DNA of 64,000 nucleotides from Spirochaetaceae bacterium (GCA_017622235.1 JAGARN010000005.1:248001-312000), one strand, 5' to 3'. Positions 43,289 to 53,080 are shown, counted from the stretch's first letter. A program made the numbers and translations. Notes: a model not told the origin generated them from the sequence alone.

Positions 43289-44776
43289 CTAGTTACGTTT
43301 CCACACCGTACCTTGTGGTGTATCTTCTATAACGATGCCTCTTTCTTTTAACTCTGCTCTAATTTGATCTGCCCTTGCGTAGTCTTTAGCTTTCTTTGCA
43401 GTAGTTCTTTCATCAACAAGAGCCTGTATTTCCCTAGCCTCTGGATCATCGCTATGATTTTGAGCAATAGCTTGTTGCTGATTCTTCTTGTAAATTTCCA
43501 TAGAATCTTTAAGTAGACTAAGCGACAACACTGAATCCATTTCTGCTATAGTTTCTAAAATCAACTGAGTATCTAAAGTTGAATCTTTTACTAAAGTTTG
43601 CAAAGCAGAAAGTGCTTGTGGTGTGGCTAAATCATTTTCTAAAGCTGCTCTAAATTTTTCAAGATAAGGTTTTGCCTTTGTATCTTGTAGGTTCTTATTA
43701 ACCTGTGGCAAAATACCATTATTTTGTGCAATTATCTTTGAAATGCGCTGCAATAATGCCTTACGTGCATTCCTAGCACCATCCATCGCAACCCAAGAGA
43801 AGGCTACCTGACTCCTATAATGAGCCCCTAACAAAAAAAATCTATAATCAAGAGCATCGTAACCTGCATCAATTAAAGATTGAAGTGTCAAAAAATTACC
43901 AGAAGATTTTGACATCTTGCCACTATCTTCCTTGGAATCCTTGTCTTTTGCAATAACAAGGAATTCATTATGAAGCCAGTAATTTACCCATTTTTTACCG
44001 GTAGCACCTTCTGACTGGGCAATTTCGTTAGTATGATGAATAGGAATATGGTCTATTCCTCCAGTATGAATATCAATTTGCTCTCCAAGATATTTCATAC
44101 TCATTGCAGAACATTCAATATGCCAACCAGGATAACCTCTTCCCCAAGGTGAATCCCAAGTTAAAGCTTGATTTTCAAATTTACTCTTGGTAAACCAAAG
44201 TACAAAATCGAAAGGATTTTTTTTATTTTGGTCAATATCAATCCTTGCTCCGGCTTTTAAATCTTCCAAATTTAGGCAAGCTAACTTTCCGTAATCAGGG
44301 AATGTTGAAACATCAAAATATAAGTTTCCACCCGACATATAGGTATGACCATTTGCCTCTATTCGCTTGATTAGTTCAATCATATCTTGAACGTGTTCTG
44401 TAGCCTTGCAAACCACATCGGGACGACGTATATTAAGTCTATCAATATCATGAAAAAAAGCATCTGTGTAAAACTGTGCAATTTCTAGTACCGACTGCCC
44501 ACGCTCTTTTGCGGTTTTAACCATTTTATCTTCGCCTTCATCCGCATCACCTGAAAGATGACCAATATCCGTCACATTCATAACGTGAGTTATGTCATAG
44601 CCTAGATAGGAAAGAGTCTTATCCAATATGTCAAGAAATACATATGCTCTTAAGTTACCAATATGGGCGTAATTGTAAACGGTTGGACCACAACCATAAA
44701 AACCGGCTTTTCCTTCTTGAATCGGAACAAAATTCTCCATTTTGCGACCCATCGTATTATATAATCGTAAAGCCAT
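43289..44776 (-). CDS. cysS: Cysteinyl-tRNA synthetase
   Basis: Charges tRNA-Cys. The start at 44776 (MALRLYNTMGRK) has GAGGG upstream and gives 495 residues; a longer frame would run into the murB promoter. Motifs: GFYGCGPTVYN (zinc Cys), HIGH-like HIGNLRAYV, GWHIECSAMS (zinc) and KMSKSSGN. Divergent from murB with a 60-bp shared upstream region. Confidence 0.96.
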   Translation of the reverse strand: MALRLYNTMGRKMENFVPIQEGKAGFYGCGPTVYNYAHIGNLRAYVFLDILDKTLSYLGYDITHVMNVTDIGHLSGDADEGEDKMVKTAKERGQSVLEIAQFYTDAFFHDIDRLNIRRPDVVCKATEHVQDMIELIKRIEANGHTYMSGGNLYFDVSTFPDYGKLACLNLEDLKAGARIDIDQNKKNPFDFVLWFTKSKFENQALTWDSPWGRGYPGWHIECSAMSMKYLGEQIDIHTGGIDHIPIHHTNEIAQSEGATGKKWVNYWLHNEFLVIAKDKDSKEDSGKMSKSSGNFLTLQSLIDAGYDALDYRFFLLGAHYRSQVAFSWVAMDGARNARKALLQRISKIIAQNNGILPQVNKNLQDTKAKPYLEKFRAALENDLATPQALSALQTLVKDSTLDTQLILETIAEMDSVLSLSLLKDSMEIYKKNQQQAIAQNHSDDPEAREIQALVDERTTAKKAKDYARADQIRAELKERGIVIEDTPQGTVWKRN

Positions 44777-44836
44777 ATGCCCTCGCTTTTTATTGAAAAA
44801 TAGTTTATAATTCACCAGATAAACTGGAGAACACTC

Positions 44837-45796
44837 ATGTATAATGTAAGGAAAATAGCAGAAAATATCAATACACAAGGCAAATTCCAAGGTCAAATTT
44901 TACAAGACGAACCTCTAGCACAACGAACCACATTTAAAGTTGGAGGTAATGCCGCCTTATTTTTTGAACCACAAGATATAGCTTCTCTACAACTGTGCTT
45001 AAAAACAATAAAAGCCTCAGAAACTCCTTTTATTGTTTTAGGTGGCGGCTCAAACGTGGTTGTTCCAGATGAAGGTTTACATTATGTTGTTATTTCAAGT
45101 ACAGCACTTTCCAATATTACACACAAAAAAGCAGAAACTAAAACTCATTTAGTTTGTAGCTCAGGTTGTACTATTCAACAAGTAACGGAATACTGCAATA
45201 AGCATAAACTTGGTGGTCTAGAAAACTTTTCGGGACTTCCTGGGACAGTTGGTGGTGCAACATACATGAATGCACGTTGCTACGAAAAATCAATTAGTGA
45301 CGTAATTGAATCAGTTAAATACATACAAGGTCAAGAAGCAACAGAAAAAAATTATATATACAACCACAATGACTGGGATTACAAAAAATCCCCTTTCCAA
45401 AACAGTTTATCCGGTTCTATAATTACAGAGGTAACATTTAATGTTATTCCACTTTTAACAGAAGAAGCTGTAGAAGAATCCATTAAAAAAGCTAGTAGTT
45501 TTTTAGAAGACCGTCGTCAAAAAGGGCATTTTAAATATCCTTCTGCCGGAAGCGTTTTTAAGAACAACAGAATCTTTGGGCAACCATCTGGTAAAATAAT
45601 CGACCAAGCTGGATTAAGAGGAATAAAAATCGGAGGAGCACAGATTGCTCCATGGCATGGTAATTTTATAATAAATATCGGAAATGCTACTGCGAAAGAT
45701 ATAAAATCCTTAGTTGAAAAAATCATTCATCAAGTACAAAAAAGCCATGGATTTACTCTTGAGCCAGAAATAATTTTTCTAACATCAACTTTATAG
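44837..45796 (+). CDS. murB: UDP-N-acetylenolpyruvylglucosamine reductase
   Basis: The FAD enzyme that makes UDP-MurNAc. Motifs: TTFKVGGNAALFFEP (~32-46), VLGGGSNVVVPDEG, NFSGLPGTVGGATYMNA and the catalytic SAGSVFKN (~235). The 319 residues are normal. TGGAG precedes the ATG. With murI and uppS in the window it belongs to peptidoglycan synthesis. Confidence 0.95.
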   Translation: MYNVRKIAENINTQGKFQGQILQDEPLAQRTTFKVGGNAALFFEPQDIASLQLCLKTIKASETPFIVLGGGSNVVVPDEGLHYVVISSTALSNITHKKAETKTHLVCSSGCTIQQVTEYCNKHKLGGLENFSGLPGTVGGATYMNARCYEKSISDVIESVKYIQGQEATEKNYIYNHNDWDYKKSPFQNSLSGSIITEVTFNVIPLLTEEAVEESIKKASSFLEDRRQKGHFKYPSAGSVFKNNRIFGQPSGKIIDQAGLRGIKIGGAQIAPWHGNFIINIGNATAKDIKSLVEKIIHQVQKSHGFTLEPEIIFLTSTL

Positions 45797-45827
45797 ATGA
45801 TTTTTGGTTAGCCGATAAAAAAATCAT
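45797..45827 (+). terminator. AT-rich hairpin after murB
   Basis: ATGATTTTT (45797-45805) pairs with AAAAATCAT (45819-45827). There is no U tract after it, so termination would be weak. Confidence 0.35.
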
Positions 45828-45856
45828 GAAGAGTAATAAAAAAGTCGATAACATGA

Positions 45857-45886
45857 TTGACAAATTATGTTTTTAATTTTTATAAT
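45857..45886 (+). promoter_or_regulatory. Promoter of the dual cNMP-domain gene
   Basis: TTGACA (45857-45862), 18 bp, TATAAT (45881-45886): both hexamers consensus. Predicted leader about 23 nt with a GGAG/GGGG-rich region. Confidence 0.75.
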
Positions 45887-45915
45887 TATAGTAATTGCAG
45901 GAGTGGGGTCGGGTT

Positions 45916-47097
45916 GTGTTACAGCTTTCATTTGTAAACTTCAAGAGTGGTTCATACATCCTTGTGGAAGGTAAGCCTTGTGGGGATAAGTTTTTCATCA
46001 TCCGTACAGGTACCGTACGTTGCATTAGAGAAAGAGCAAATTCAGCTGTTGTTAATCTGGGTCCCGGCGATTTTATCGGCGTAGTGCCTTGTATGTCGGG
46101 TCAGAATCAGTTTGAAAGTGTAATAGCAACAACTGATGTGGTAGCTATTGCCGTACGCCGCAACCAGTACTCTGAATTAATACAGCAAAATACACCTGTA
46201 GCCATGAAAATAATACGCACCTTTGCCAACAAGATGCGTACAATGAACGAAAAACTTACACAGTTGGCACTACGGAACAGCACAACGACTTCTCCTAGCC
46301 AGATATTTCTTGTGGCAAAATATTATGATGCAACAAACTGTGTTGACCCAGCGATATACTCATATTACCAATATTTGAAGGCTTGCCCCACAAGTCCTCA
46401 AGCAGAAATAGCGAAGAAACGTTTTGTTGCGTTAAAACCTTCTTCTAAAGCTGTTTACTTTGAACCAACTCAAGAACTTGTTCGTTCTTATCCAAAAGGC
46501 ACAATGATTTTTGCGGAGTGTCAGAGTGGTCAAGATATGTTCATCATCCAAGAAGGTCAAGTAAAAATTACAAAAGTAGTTGACAATAACGAAGTTATCC
46601 TTGCGGTACTTAAAAAAGGCGATTTTTTTGGCGAAATGGCTCTACTCGAAGATAAACCACGTTCCGCTAGTGCCATTGCATTTGAAAGCTGCAAACTTAT
46701 GGTAATTAATCGCAAAAACTTTGACCAAATGGTTTCTACACAACCGCAACTTGTTGCAAGATTAACAACAACCTTATCAGATCGTCTTTGGGCTATGGAA
46801 AGACAGTTAGATAATGCTTCTATTCAAAATCCTGTAAACAAAATGGTTGATATGTTGGCATTACAATTAGAAAAAGAAAAATTTGTACCAAATCCAACAT
46901 CAAAGACGCCAAGGCAGTTTGATTTAACTCCTCAAGACTTAGCCAATATGTGTGGTATTCCTCATGACGATCAAGGGAATGTGATTCAGCAGTTTTTGGA
47001 GAATGCACCTGTTCGACAAACAGAAAACAATAAAATTTTAGTTCCAGACTGTGCAGAGGTATTAAAATCCGCTGCATTTTATCGAAAACAATTATAG
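45916..47097 (+). CDS. Regulator with two cyclic-nucleotide-binding domains
   Basis: The product has two cNMP-type beta-roll domains (about 5-115 and 185-300) and a CRP-like winged-helix segment at the end (DLTPQDLANMCGIPHDDQG). The second domain keeps the phosphate-binding cassette pattern GEMALLEDKPRSAS. The first lacks it (GDFIGVVPCMSGQNQF), so it may not bind nucleotide. The likely start is GTG at 45916, after a GGAG/GGGG-rich stretch; TTG at 45895 would add seven residues. Cyclic-nucleotide response is inferred. Confidence 0.78.
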   Translation: MLQLSFVNFKSGSYILVEGKPCGDKFFIIRTGTVRCIRERANSAVVNLGPGDFIGVVPCMSGQNQFESVIATTDVVAIAVRRNQYSELIQQNTPVAMKIIRTFANKMRTMNEKLTQLALRNSTTTSPSQIFLVAKYYDATNCVDPAIYSYYQYLKACPTSPQAEIAKKRFVALKPSSKAVYFEPTQELVRSYPKGTMIFAECQSGQDMFIIQEGQVKITKVVDNNEVILAVLKKGDFFGEMALLEDKPRSASAIAFESCKLMVINRKNFDQMVSTQPQLVARLTTTLSDRLWAMERQLDNASIQNPVNKMVDMLALQLEKEKFVPNPTSKTPRQFDLTPQDLANMCGIPHDDQGNVIQQFLENAPVRQTENNKILVPDCAEVLKSAAFYRKQL

Positions 47098-47111
47098 CTT
47101 TGGGGGTGCCA

Positions 47112-47660
47112 ATGCACAACACAAAGAAATCCCTTTTTAGGATTATTATATTTGTAATAATATTGCTTTTTCCATTTTATATCTTTGCTACAGATTCATC
47201 TTTGCCAAAAGGGTATGGCTCTGTTCAATTAGGAATGACTCTTGAACAAGCAAAAGCAGCCTTAGAAGATGACCCCGCTTACGGTTATCGTGGCGAAAGT
47301 GACGTATCTATACTCCATGGCGAAAATCGCAACCTTATAACCACAGAAGGCGTGCTTTTTTTTGAGGATTGCTGGTTTCAATTTGACAATGATAGACTTT
47401 ATATTATCACACTTAATCTTAACCCTGAACAAATAGATTATTACAGTATTTTTTCTAAACTTTGCGAAAAATATGGACAACCTGATTCTCTTTCACCACA
47501 AAAATCTGAATGGAACAACGGCAGTATAAAAATGACGCTTGAGAGACCTTTGGTATTAAAATATACTGATGTAGCTATATTTAATGAGCTACAAGAATCC
47601 TCCAATGTTAGAAATACAGCAGAAGAGTACAATCGCCAACTTTTTCTTGATAGTTTATAA
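47112..47660 (+). CDS. Exported protein of unknown function
   Basis: The ATG at 47112 has GGGGGTG upstream; an earlier TTG in frame is less likely. The 182 residues begin with a signal peptide (cleavage near FA, ~26). The mature part begins LPKGYGSVQLGMTLEQAKAALE, resembling small-protein modules that track with secreted lipoproteins, and has a Tyr-rich middle. No family is recognised. It lies 14 bp after the cNMP-domain gene and is followed by a DUF192 lipoprotein. Confidence 0.7.
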   Translation: MHNTKKSLFRIIIFVIILLFPFYIFATDSSLPKGYGSVQLGMTLEQAKAALEDDPAYGYRGESDVSILHGENRNLITTEGVLFFEDCWFQFDNDRLYIITLNLNPEQIDYYSIFSKLCEKYGQPDSLSPQKSEWNNGSIKMTLERPLVLKYTDVAIFNELQESSNVRNTAEEYNRQLFLDSL

Positions 47661-47669
47661 TTTAACAAT

Positions 47670-48149
47670 ATGAAAAAAACGCAACATTTAAAACTAAAAA
47701 AACTATTTCTTGTTCTAATTTTTACTACAGCAACTTTTGTTGCCTGTAGCAAAGTAAACTCTTTAGAAGAAATTACCCTTAAGATAATTCGCTCAGACGA
47801 AAGTATTGTTTCCTTGCAAGTAGAAGTTGCTGACACAGAAGAAGCTAGAGCAAGGGGTTACATGGAACGAGATATAATCCCAGAAGGAACAGGAATGTTA
47901 TTTGTTTTTCCCAAAAGTCAGATTCTTAGTTTTTGGATGAAAAACACACCCCACCCTCTTTCAATCGCATATATTGACTCAAGAGGAACAATCTTCAACA
48001 TTTACCACATGACACCATACAGCGAATCAACCTGGAGTAGCACAGATTTTGCACAGTATGCACTAGAAGTACCACAGGGATGGTTTGAAAAAAATGGCAT
48101 CAAAATAGGCGATAGAATCGAATTAAAAAATATACAACAAGGCAACTAA
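47670..48149 (+). CDS. DUF192-domain lipoprotein
   Basis: The 159 residues have a lipoprotein signal (lipobox FVAC, Cys26). DUF192 features follow: ARARGYMERDIIPEGTGMLFVFP, FWMKNTPHPLSIAYIDSRG, and CYALEVPQGWFEKNGIKIGD-like closing (YALEVPQGWFEKNG). Function of the family is unsettled. Only a TATAAT 8 bp upstream is visible and no ribosome-binding site. The 3' end overlaps that of the TPR gene by 4 bp. Confidence 0.85.
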   Translation: MKKTQHLKLKKLFLVLIFTTATFVACSKVNSLEEITLKIIRSDESIVSLQVEVADTEEARARGYMERDIIPEGTGMLFVFPKSQILSFWMKNTPHPLSIAYIDSRGTIFNIYHMTPYSESTWSSTDFAQYALEVPQGWFEKNGIKIGDRIELKNIQQGN

Positions 48150-49282
48150 TTAATTTGCTCTAACATTTTTTGTGCAATAGCATCATCTGGATCGAATTCA
48201 AGCACAATCTGAAAATATTTTTTTGCTTCTAAAGTATTACCTAACTTAAGTTCAAGGCAACCAAGATTAGACATAACTTTTGTATTTTCCGGTTCTAACG
48301 ACAAGGCATCTACAAGACACTGACGACTTTCTTTAAACTCTCCCAATTCCATATGGCATATAGCTAGTTCATTTAATGTGTCTGGTTCGGTACTGCCACA
48401 CTCAACTGATTTTTGGAAAGCTAACTTTGCATCTTGCCAACGTCCAAGCCGCCTTAAACCCCAACCTAAAAGAAACCAAGCATTCCATACTGTAGGATTT
48501 TTTTCAAGAAAAGCCTTTATTTGTTCAAGACCTTTTTCTTCTTGACCATTAGAAATTAAATCAAAGGCGGCTTTAAACTGCTCATCATCAAGGTTGCTTT
48601 TTGAAATATTTTCTAAAATTTCCCTAGCTCGCTCCCTTTTGTATTCACCATTTTCACCAAGTTCCTCTGTAGAAAAAGAATCCGTCAGTGCAAGGTATGT
48701 TTCAAAACAGCCTTTCCCTTTACCAAAATTACGTTGCTTCATGTAAAAAAAGCCTGCATTAAAAAAAGCATCTGGCGGTGCAGAGTCACATTCCATAGCT
48801 TGTCGGTAATACTTCATTGCACTTTCATCATAAGCATCAGCATCATCAAAAAGCCCTGAACGACGATAAGATTCAGCACGTTGGTCAAAAAATAATGCAG
48901 TATTCAACACAGTTGCCATATCTTCTGGATCTAAACCACGAAGAGCATCAAAAATTTCCTCTGCAATATCATAGTCTTCGTTATGAGCTTTAAGAATAGC
49001 AGCTTCTGTAAGTTCTTGCTTTATATTCGGCCTTGCTTGCAAAATTAAATTGCGGTAATAAGGCAAATTTGCATTATCAGAATCATATGCTAAAACAGTA
49101 AGTATTCCAGCAAAAATCATCTCTGCCGTTAAATCCTCAACAGAAAAATTTTCATTGTGGCTTTGGTTTCTTTGCACTGGCAAAGGAATTGAGTAATCTA
49201 AATTAAGGTCATGAGAAGATAAGGTCTTTCCTTTAGGCAAAGACACAAAAACAATAGACTCAAGAGGATTTATTGGTTTCAT
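48146..49282 (-). CDS. Tetratricopeptide-repeat protein
   Basis: The 378 residues contain five or more TPR units, clearest in the C-terminal half (NAWFLLGWGLRRLGRWQDA, NELAICHMELGEFKESRQCL, SNLGCLELKLGNTLEAKKYF). The first ~50 residues differ in composition. It lacks a signal peptide, so it is a cytoplasmic scaffold. It follows the PilZ gene by 15 bp and may work with it; AGGGG lies about 12 bp upstream of the ATG. Confidence 0.85.
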   Translation of the reverse strand: MKPINPLESIVFVSLPKGKTLSSHDLNLDYSIPLPVQRNQSHNENFSVEDLTAEMIFAGILTVLAYDSDNANLPYYRNLILQARPNIKQELTEAAILKAHNEDYDIAEEIFDALRGLDPEDMATVLNTALFFDQRAESYRRSGLFDDADAYDESAMKYYRQAMECDSAPPDAFFNAGFFYMKQRNFGKGKGCFETYLALTDSFSTEELGENGEYKRERAREILENISKSNLDDEQFKAAFDLISNGQEEKGLEQIKAFLEKNPTVWNAWFLLGWGLRRLGRWQDAKLAFQKSVECGSTEPDTLNELAICHMELGEFKESRQCLVDALSLEPENTKVMSNLGCLELKLGNTLEAKKYFQIVLEFDPDDAIAQKMLEQIN

Positions 49283-49297
49283 AATATCTAAAGACCC

Positions 49298-50197
49298 CTA
49301 AGTAACATTTGCCCCTACAGGTTGCTGAACTGGCTGTTGAGAAGCGGATACATTAGAAGAACTTGCAGACACAGGTGTAGAATGAAAAGTTGAAAGTTGT
49401 TTTTTTCTTATACCCGAAAGATATGTATTTATATGCAGTTTATAAGACATTGGGACTTTTGCTGCATCATATTGCAAACAAACAACTATAATATCTTTTC
49501 TACCCTCTACCGTTTCTGTTTTCACGATTGTTCCTGGAATTGCAATAGACTCTTGGGGATCATCAAAATCAAGTCGCAAAACAATATTTTTATTAGTTAA
49601 AAAATGTGCAACTCCCAAAAGAATAATTTTTGCACCAGAAAAAGAAATATCTCTTATGATACAATGCCTTGGCACATTATCTATAAAAACAATCGTCTCT
49701 GAACGTGTTAAGCTAAGTTTGCGTTTTGAATCATCAGTAATTACAATGCGTTCATCTTTTCTACGCATAGAATTAATATTTGCATCTAAAAGCCGTCCAA
49801 TAAGCTCAATCAAGTCATCTGGTGGTCGTTGAATATATGTTAAAGAAACAACAGCTAACTCTGGAGAATTCATATAAGGAACAATCTCCTGAACCTTTGC
49901 GTTAACAAAAAAGCTCATAGGTTGATTGTCTGCTTGCAAAAAACAAAATCGAAGGTTCACAGTACCTTTTTCCTGAGAAAGCCTAGAATAGGCACCACCC
50001 TTAGAACCTATGATTATCTTTGCCCCCATAAAAGAAGTTGAATTAATTATACAAGGCCACTGGGAATCTGTACACTTTATATAAACCTGACGAGGATCAA
50101 GATTCAAAGTTTTGATAACTTCCTTGGAAAATGTAACATCCTTGTCTCTGTAGAGTTCATAATATCTTGTAAGCTGTTGAGTAGTTACAATGCCCAT
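49298..50197 (-). CDS. PilZ c-di-GMP-binding protein
   Basis: The 299 residues have a C-terminal PilZ domain (~150-265) with both ligand motifs: RKDER (RxxxR) and DISFSG (DxSxxG). An N-terminal PilZN-like beta domain (~35-130) keeps a divergent SFMGAK. The final ~35 residues are Ser/Gln/Val-rich and probably disordered. It should relay c-di-GMP to motility or envelope functions. No Shine-Dalgarno; leaderless promoter predicted. Confidence 0.87.
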   Translation of the reverse strand: MGIVTTQQLTRYYELYRDKDVTFSKEVIKTLNLDPRQVYIKCTDSQWPCIINSTSFMGAKIIIGSKGGAYSRLSQEKGTVNLRFCFLQADNQPMSFFVNAKVQEIVPYMNSPELAVVSLTYIQRPPDDLIELIGRLLDANINSMRRKDERIVITDDSKRKLSLTRSETIVFIDNVPRHCIIRDISFSGAKIILLGVAHFLTNKNIVLRLDFDDPQESIAIPGTIVKTETVEGRKDIIVVCLQYDAAKVPMSYKLHINTYLSGIRKKQLSTFHSTPVSASSSNVSASQQPVQQPVGANVT

Positions 50198-50203
50198 ACA
50201 GTA

Positions 50204-50232
50204 ATAATAGTTTATTATAGATAATTGGTCAA
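50204..50232 (-). promoter_or_regulatory. Leaderless promoter of the PilZ gene
   Basis: Minus-strand TTGACC (50227-50232), 17 bp, TATTAT (50204-50209), 6 bp, ATG at 50197. Confidence 0.65.
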
Positions 50233-50250
50233 TCTAAATTTTACGGAATA

Positions 50251-51111
50251 TTAATGGAATTTAAAACCCAAAATATTAGCTGCTTTTCTTGATTGATACG
50301 GTGCAACATTTATACCATCCACTACCATGGCAGCAGAAGCTCCGCCATCCAACAATAAGGCGTTCCATGCTCCAACTTCTTTAAGAATATATGCACTTTC
50401 TTGAAAAGTTAAACCTTCACTTTTTAATTGTTTTTCCCCTTCTGCAAACAAAACTAACAATGTTTCATCATCTTCCGAAACCCCAACCGCCATTCTAGAA
50501 TCTATTATTGTATTATTAAAACTTAAAACCTGTCCATCTAGTAAAATTTGAAAAAAACCACCAAAGGCATAAACTGAATGTTGTGGAATATTTTCTTGTG
50601 TTTTAAGAATTTTTGCTTTTAGAATACTTGATTCAGTGGGAACAAAGGCTATCGCACCGTATTTTGCCACAGCTGATGACAATTCTATTCCATTTGCAAT
50701 ATAAATACCCACAAGTCGCCTCTTTTGTGCAAAAATAAATCCGGGAATATCAAAAGGACTTGCGTTTATCGCAACAATAGCATTATTTTGTCTAGCAAAT
50801 TCTAAAGGCGACTTACTAGGAAAACTACCCTCTGCCGACAAATCTGCCGACAAAGGGTAGCAAACAAGTTCTAAATTGGGCGTGGCAAGATTTATCTTTA
50901 CTAGATGAAATACTAAAGGGATTTTAGGACATTCTTGTTTGCAGTATTGTATGCCATCACCAAGGAAATTCCATTCTAGAGAAGAAGTACATAACTTAAT
51001 CTCTGGTCTAATTGGGAGTAGTTCCTCTTTGTCTTTATCAGGAATAGAAGAACAAGACAGTAATAATAAAATTAAAAAAAGCAAATTCACAGCAGAAGAA
51101 AAACGTTTCAT
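50251..51111 (-). CDS. Phosphodiester glycosidase-type lipoprotein
   Basis: Lipoprotein signal with lipobox LLSC (Cys20). The remaining ~265 residues match the phosphodiester glycosidase (NAGPA) fold: AIVAINASPFD, RRLVGIYIANG, DSRMAVGVSEDDETLLVLF and the ALLLDGGASAAMVVDG signature. Family members cut sugar-phosphodiester bonds in envelope glycans. 286 residues. The ATG has only a short GGA before it. Confidence 0.85.
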   Translation of the reverse strand: MKRFSSAVNLLFLILLLLSCSSIPDKDKEELLPIRPEIKLCTSSLEWNFLGDGIQYCKQECPKIPLVFHLVKINLATPNLELVCYPLSADLSAEGSFPSKSPLEFARQNNAIVAINASPFDIPGFIFAQKRRLVGIYIANGIELSSAVAKYGAIAFVPTESSILKAKILKTQENIPQHSVYAFGGFFQILLDGQVLSFNNTIIDSRMAVGVSEDDETLLVLFAEGEKQLKSEGLTFQESAYILKEVGAWNALLLDGGASAAMVVDGINVAPYQSRKAANILGFKFH

Positions 51112-51193
51112 AAAAAAATCCAGAAAAAAAATTGTAACTTTATGTTATTAATGTTATTTTATGTTGTAAATCAAATCAAGGGGGTATATTACC

Positions 51194-51802
51194 ATGAAAA
51201 GATTTTTCTTTTTAATGACATTATTTGGTTTATGTTTTGCACAAATTTCAGCAAATGAGCACTCTTCAAATGAATCCAAAAAAAATGAAATATCTTTTAA
51301 GCTGGGTATGTTTCCTGCTGCTGAATCCATAGTTGGAACATTTAGTTCTGTATTTTTTTCTATAGGCGACAGTCTTAGTAATAGCGAAAAAGATGGTACA
51401 AGTGAACTTTTACCATTACCGACTGTATCTGTAGAATATCTTAGAAAAGTAGCAGATAAACACGCCATTGGTGTTTCAGCTTCTTTTGGTGCTCCTACTC
51501 TTTATAGTTACGAAACAAACTCAACCAAAAAAAATGCGTCCATTATGTATACTTCTGTTATGTTCAAATGGCGTGGATATTATATGCAAGGAGATTTATT
51601 AAGTTTATATGGGGGTCTTGGTATAGGTGCGGAAGTATTCTTTGCCAATGGAGATAACGGTGGTTTACTCACACCTTTTGTTTCCTTCCAAGGCACACCT
51701 ATTGGAGTTAAAATAGGCAACGACGCATTTTTTGGTACAATGGAATGTACCGTAGGTTCAGAAGGCTCTTTACTAACAATAGGCGGTGGTATTAACTTTT
51801 AG
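51194..51802 (+). CDS. Exported beta-rich protein, possible outer-membrane barrel
   Basis: The 202 residues have a signal peptide (cleavage near SA, residue 20) and many strands rich in Gly, Phe and Tyr ending GGGINF, consistent with a small barrel. GGGGG precedes the ATG. No homologue is recognised. Its 3' end overlaps that of the ThrE C-terminal subunit by 11 bp. Confidence 0.6.
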   Translation: MKRFFFLMTLFGLCFAQISANEHSSNESKKNEISFKLGMFPAAESIVGTFSSVFFSIGDSLSNSEKDGTSELLPLPTVSVEYLRKVADKHAIGVSASFGAPTLYSYETNSTKKNASIMYTSVMFKWRGYYMQGDLLSLYGGLGIGAEVFFANGDNGGLLTPFVSFQGTPIGVKIGNDAFFGTMECTVGSEGSLLTIGGGINF

Positions 51803-52262
51803 ATGATCTAGAACTAAAGTGATGAATCATCGCACCTAATATTCTAGCACCAGAAGATGATAGAGCCACAGCTAGTGCGATTGCCCCAGCGGCGGTAAGA
51901 GCAAAAAGACCTAAAGGTAAAGCTTGAGCCAAATTGCCAGTAACCGCCGCTCGCATGGTCTGAAACATTGTTCCACCTGGAACTAAGGGCAGAAGCCCAG
52001 GAATAAGATATACGGTGGCAGGATTTTTTACTATAACTGCCAATATTTCTGAAAGCACAGCTACAGCTAAAGCTCCCCAAAAAAAAGATTCTATTCCTAC
52101 AATTCCAGAATCAGGAATTAGTACAGTATATATACACCAACCTAAGGCACCAGTTATTGCACCCCAAACTATATCATAACGGCTGATATTTGAACAAAAA
52201 GAAAGTGTTGCCGCAGCCCCACCACCTAAAAGAGCTGCAACAAGAAAATCATATAAACGCAT
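51792..52262 (-). CDS. ThrE-type exporter, C-terminal (DUF3815-like) subunit
   Basis: The start at 52262 (MRLYDFLVA, with GGTGG upstream) is preferred over an ATG/GTG-like codon at 52295. The 156 residues form about five membrane helices (IPGLLPLVPGGTMFQTMRA). It corresponds to the C-terminal half of threonine/serine exporters of the ThrE family and pairs with the gene upstream, which it overlaps. Confidence 0.85.
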   Translation of the reverse strand: MRLYDFLVAALLGGGAAATLSFCSNISRYDIVWGAITGALGWCIYTVLIPDSGIVGIESFFWGALAVAVLSEILAVIVKNPATVYLIPGLLPLVPGGTMFQTMRAAVTGNLAQALPLGLFALTAAGAIALAVALSSSGARILGAMIHHFSSRSSKS

Positions 52263-53013
52263 AAGAAACCACCAATAAACCAAAAGCTGAACCACTAGAA
52301 AGTCCAGCAGCTACCATAAATGCATCCACCAACCTTGCTGTTCCTGCCATTAAATCTCCAGCAATTAAATCTCGTATAGCATTTACAATAGACATACCAG
52401 GAACAACTTGCATCAAAACAGCCGTCATTACTGTAACCGAAGATGGGACGATACCAAAAACCAGAGCAATTTCACATAACATTGAAATAATAGCTCCACA
52501 AATTACAGAAACAATAAAACTATTAAGATGCAACTTTTCAAAAAAAACAAGTATTAATCGTAACAGTACACCTATAACGAATCCAACTAATGCTTCTACT
52601 AAACCACCTCCAAACATCAAGGTAAAAAAAACAGCACTTAAACCTGCCATAAAAGCAACTAGAGGCATTTTATGACCGGGAGCATTAGAAATTTTTGACA
52701 AAAGTCTTTGTGCTTGTGGAACTCCTGTTTTTTTCTTTCTACAAGACAAACGACGAGAAAGACTATTTATTTGAGCAATTTTTTGTAAATTTACAGTACG
52801 ACTTGTTATACGCCGCATATAAGTGTACTGCTTACCTTCTAAGTCTGTAGCAGAAACTATAACAACTGTTGGTGTAACAAAAGCTGAGGGGTTTTTCGCA
52901 CCTAAAGCCTTTGCAATATACACACTAGTTTCTTCTGCTCGATAGGTTTCACCACCATTTTCCAAAATCATAGCACCTGCTTTAACAGAAATTTCCATAA
53001 TCTTATTTATCAA
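52249..53013 (-). CDS. ThrE-type exporter, N-terminal (DUF1212-like) subunit
   Basis: The 254 residues have the DUF1212-type N terminus (MILENGGETYRAEETSVYIAKALG) and five helices with MQVVPGMSIVNAIRDLIAGD. Together with the next gene it makes a split ThrE exporter of threonine/serine or similar amino acids. The start is TTG at 53013 with AGAGGG 7 bp upstream. Confidence 0.85.
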   Translation of the reverse strand: MINKIMEISVKAGAMILENGGETYRAEETSVYIAKALGAKNPSAFVTPTVVIVSATDLEGKQYTYMRRITSRTVNLQKIAQINSLSRRLSCRKKKTGVPQAQRLLSKISNAPGHKMPLVAFMAGLSAVFFTLMFGGGLVEALVGFVIGVLLRLILVFFEKLHLNSFIVSVICGAIISMLCEIALVFGIVPSSVTVMTAVLMQVVPGMSIVNAIRDLIAGDLMAGTARLVDAFMVAAGLSSGSAFGLLVVSYAFI

Positions 53014-53051
53014 AATTGTACCCTCTCAAATAAATTATATCATATTACAAC

Positions 53052-53080
53052 TTGCATAACTATCAATAATATTATAGAAT
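53052..53080 (+). promoter_or_regulatory. Promoter of icd
   Basis: TTGCAT (53052-53057), 17 bp, TAGAAT (53075-53080); leader about 28 nt with AAGGTGG. Confidence 0.6.

Noticed and set aside
44777..44896. Extended N terminus of cysS.
   Set aside because: It runs through the divergent promoter region into murB and lacks a ribosome-binding site. The start at 44776 fits the family.
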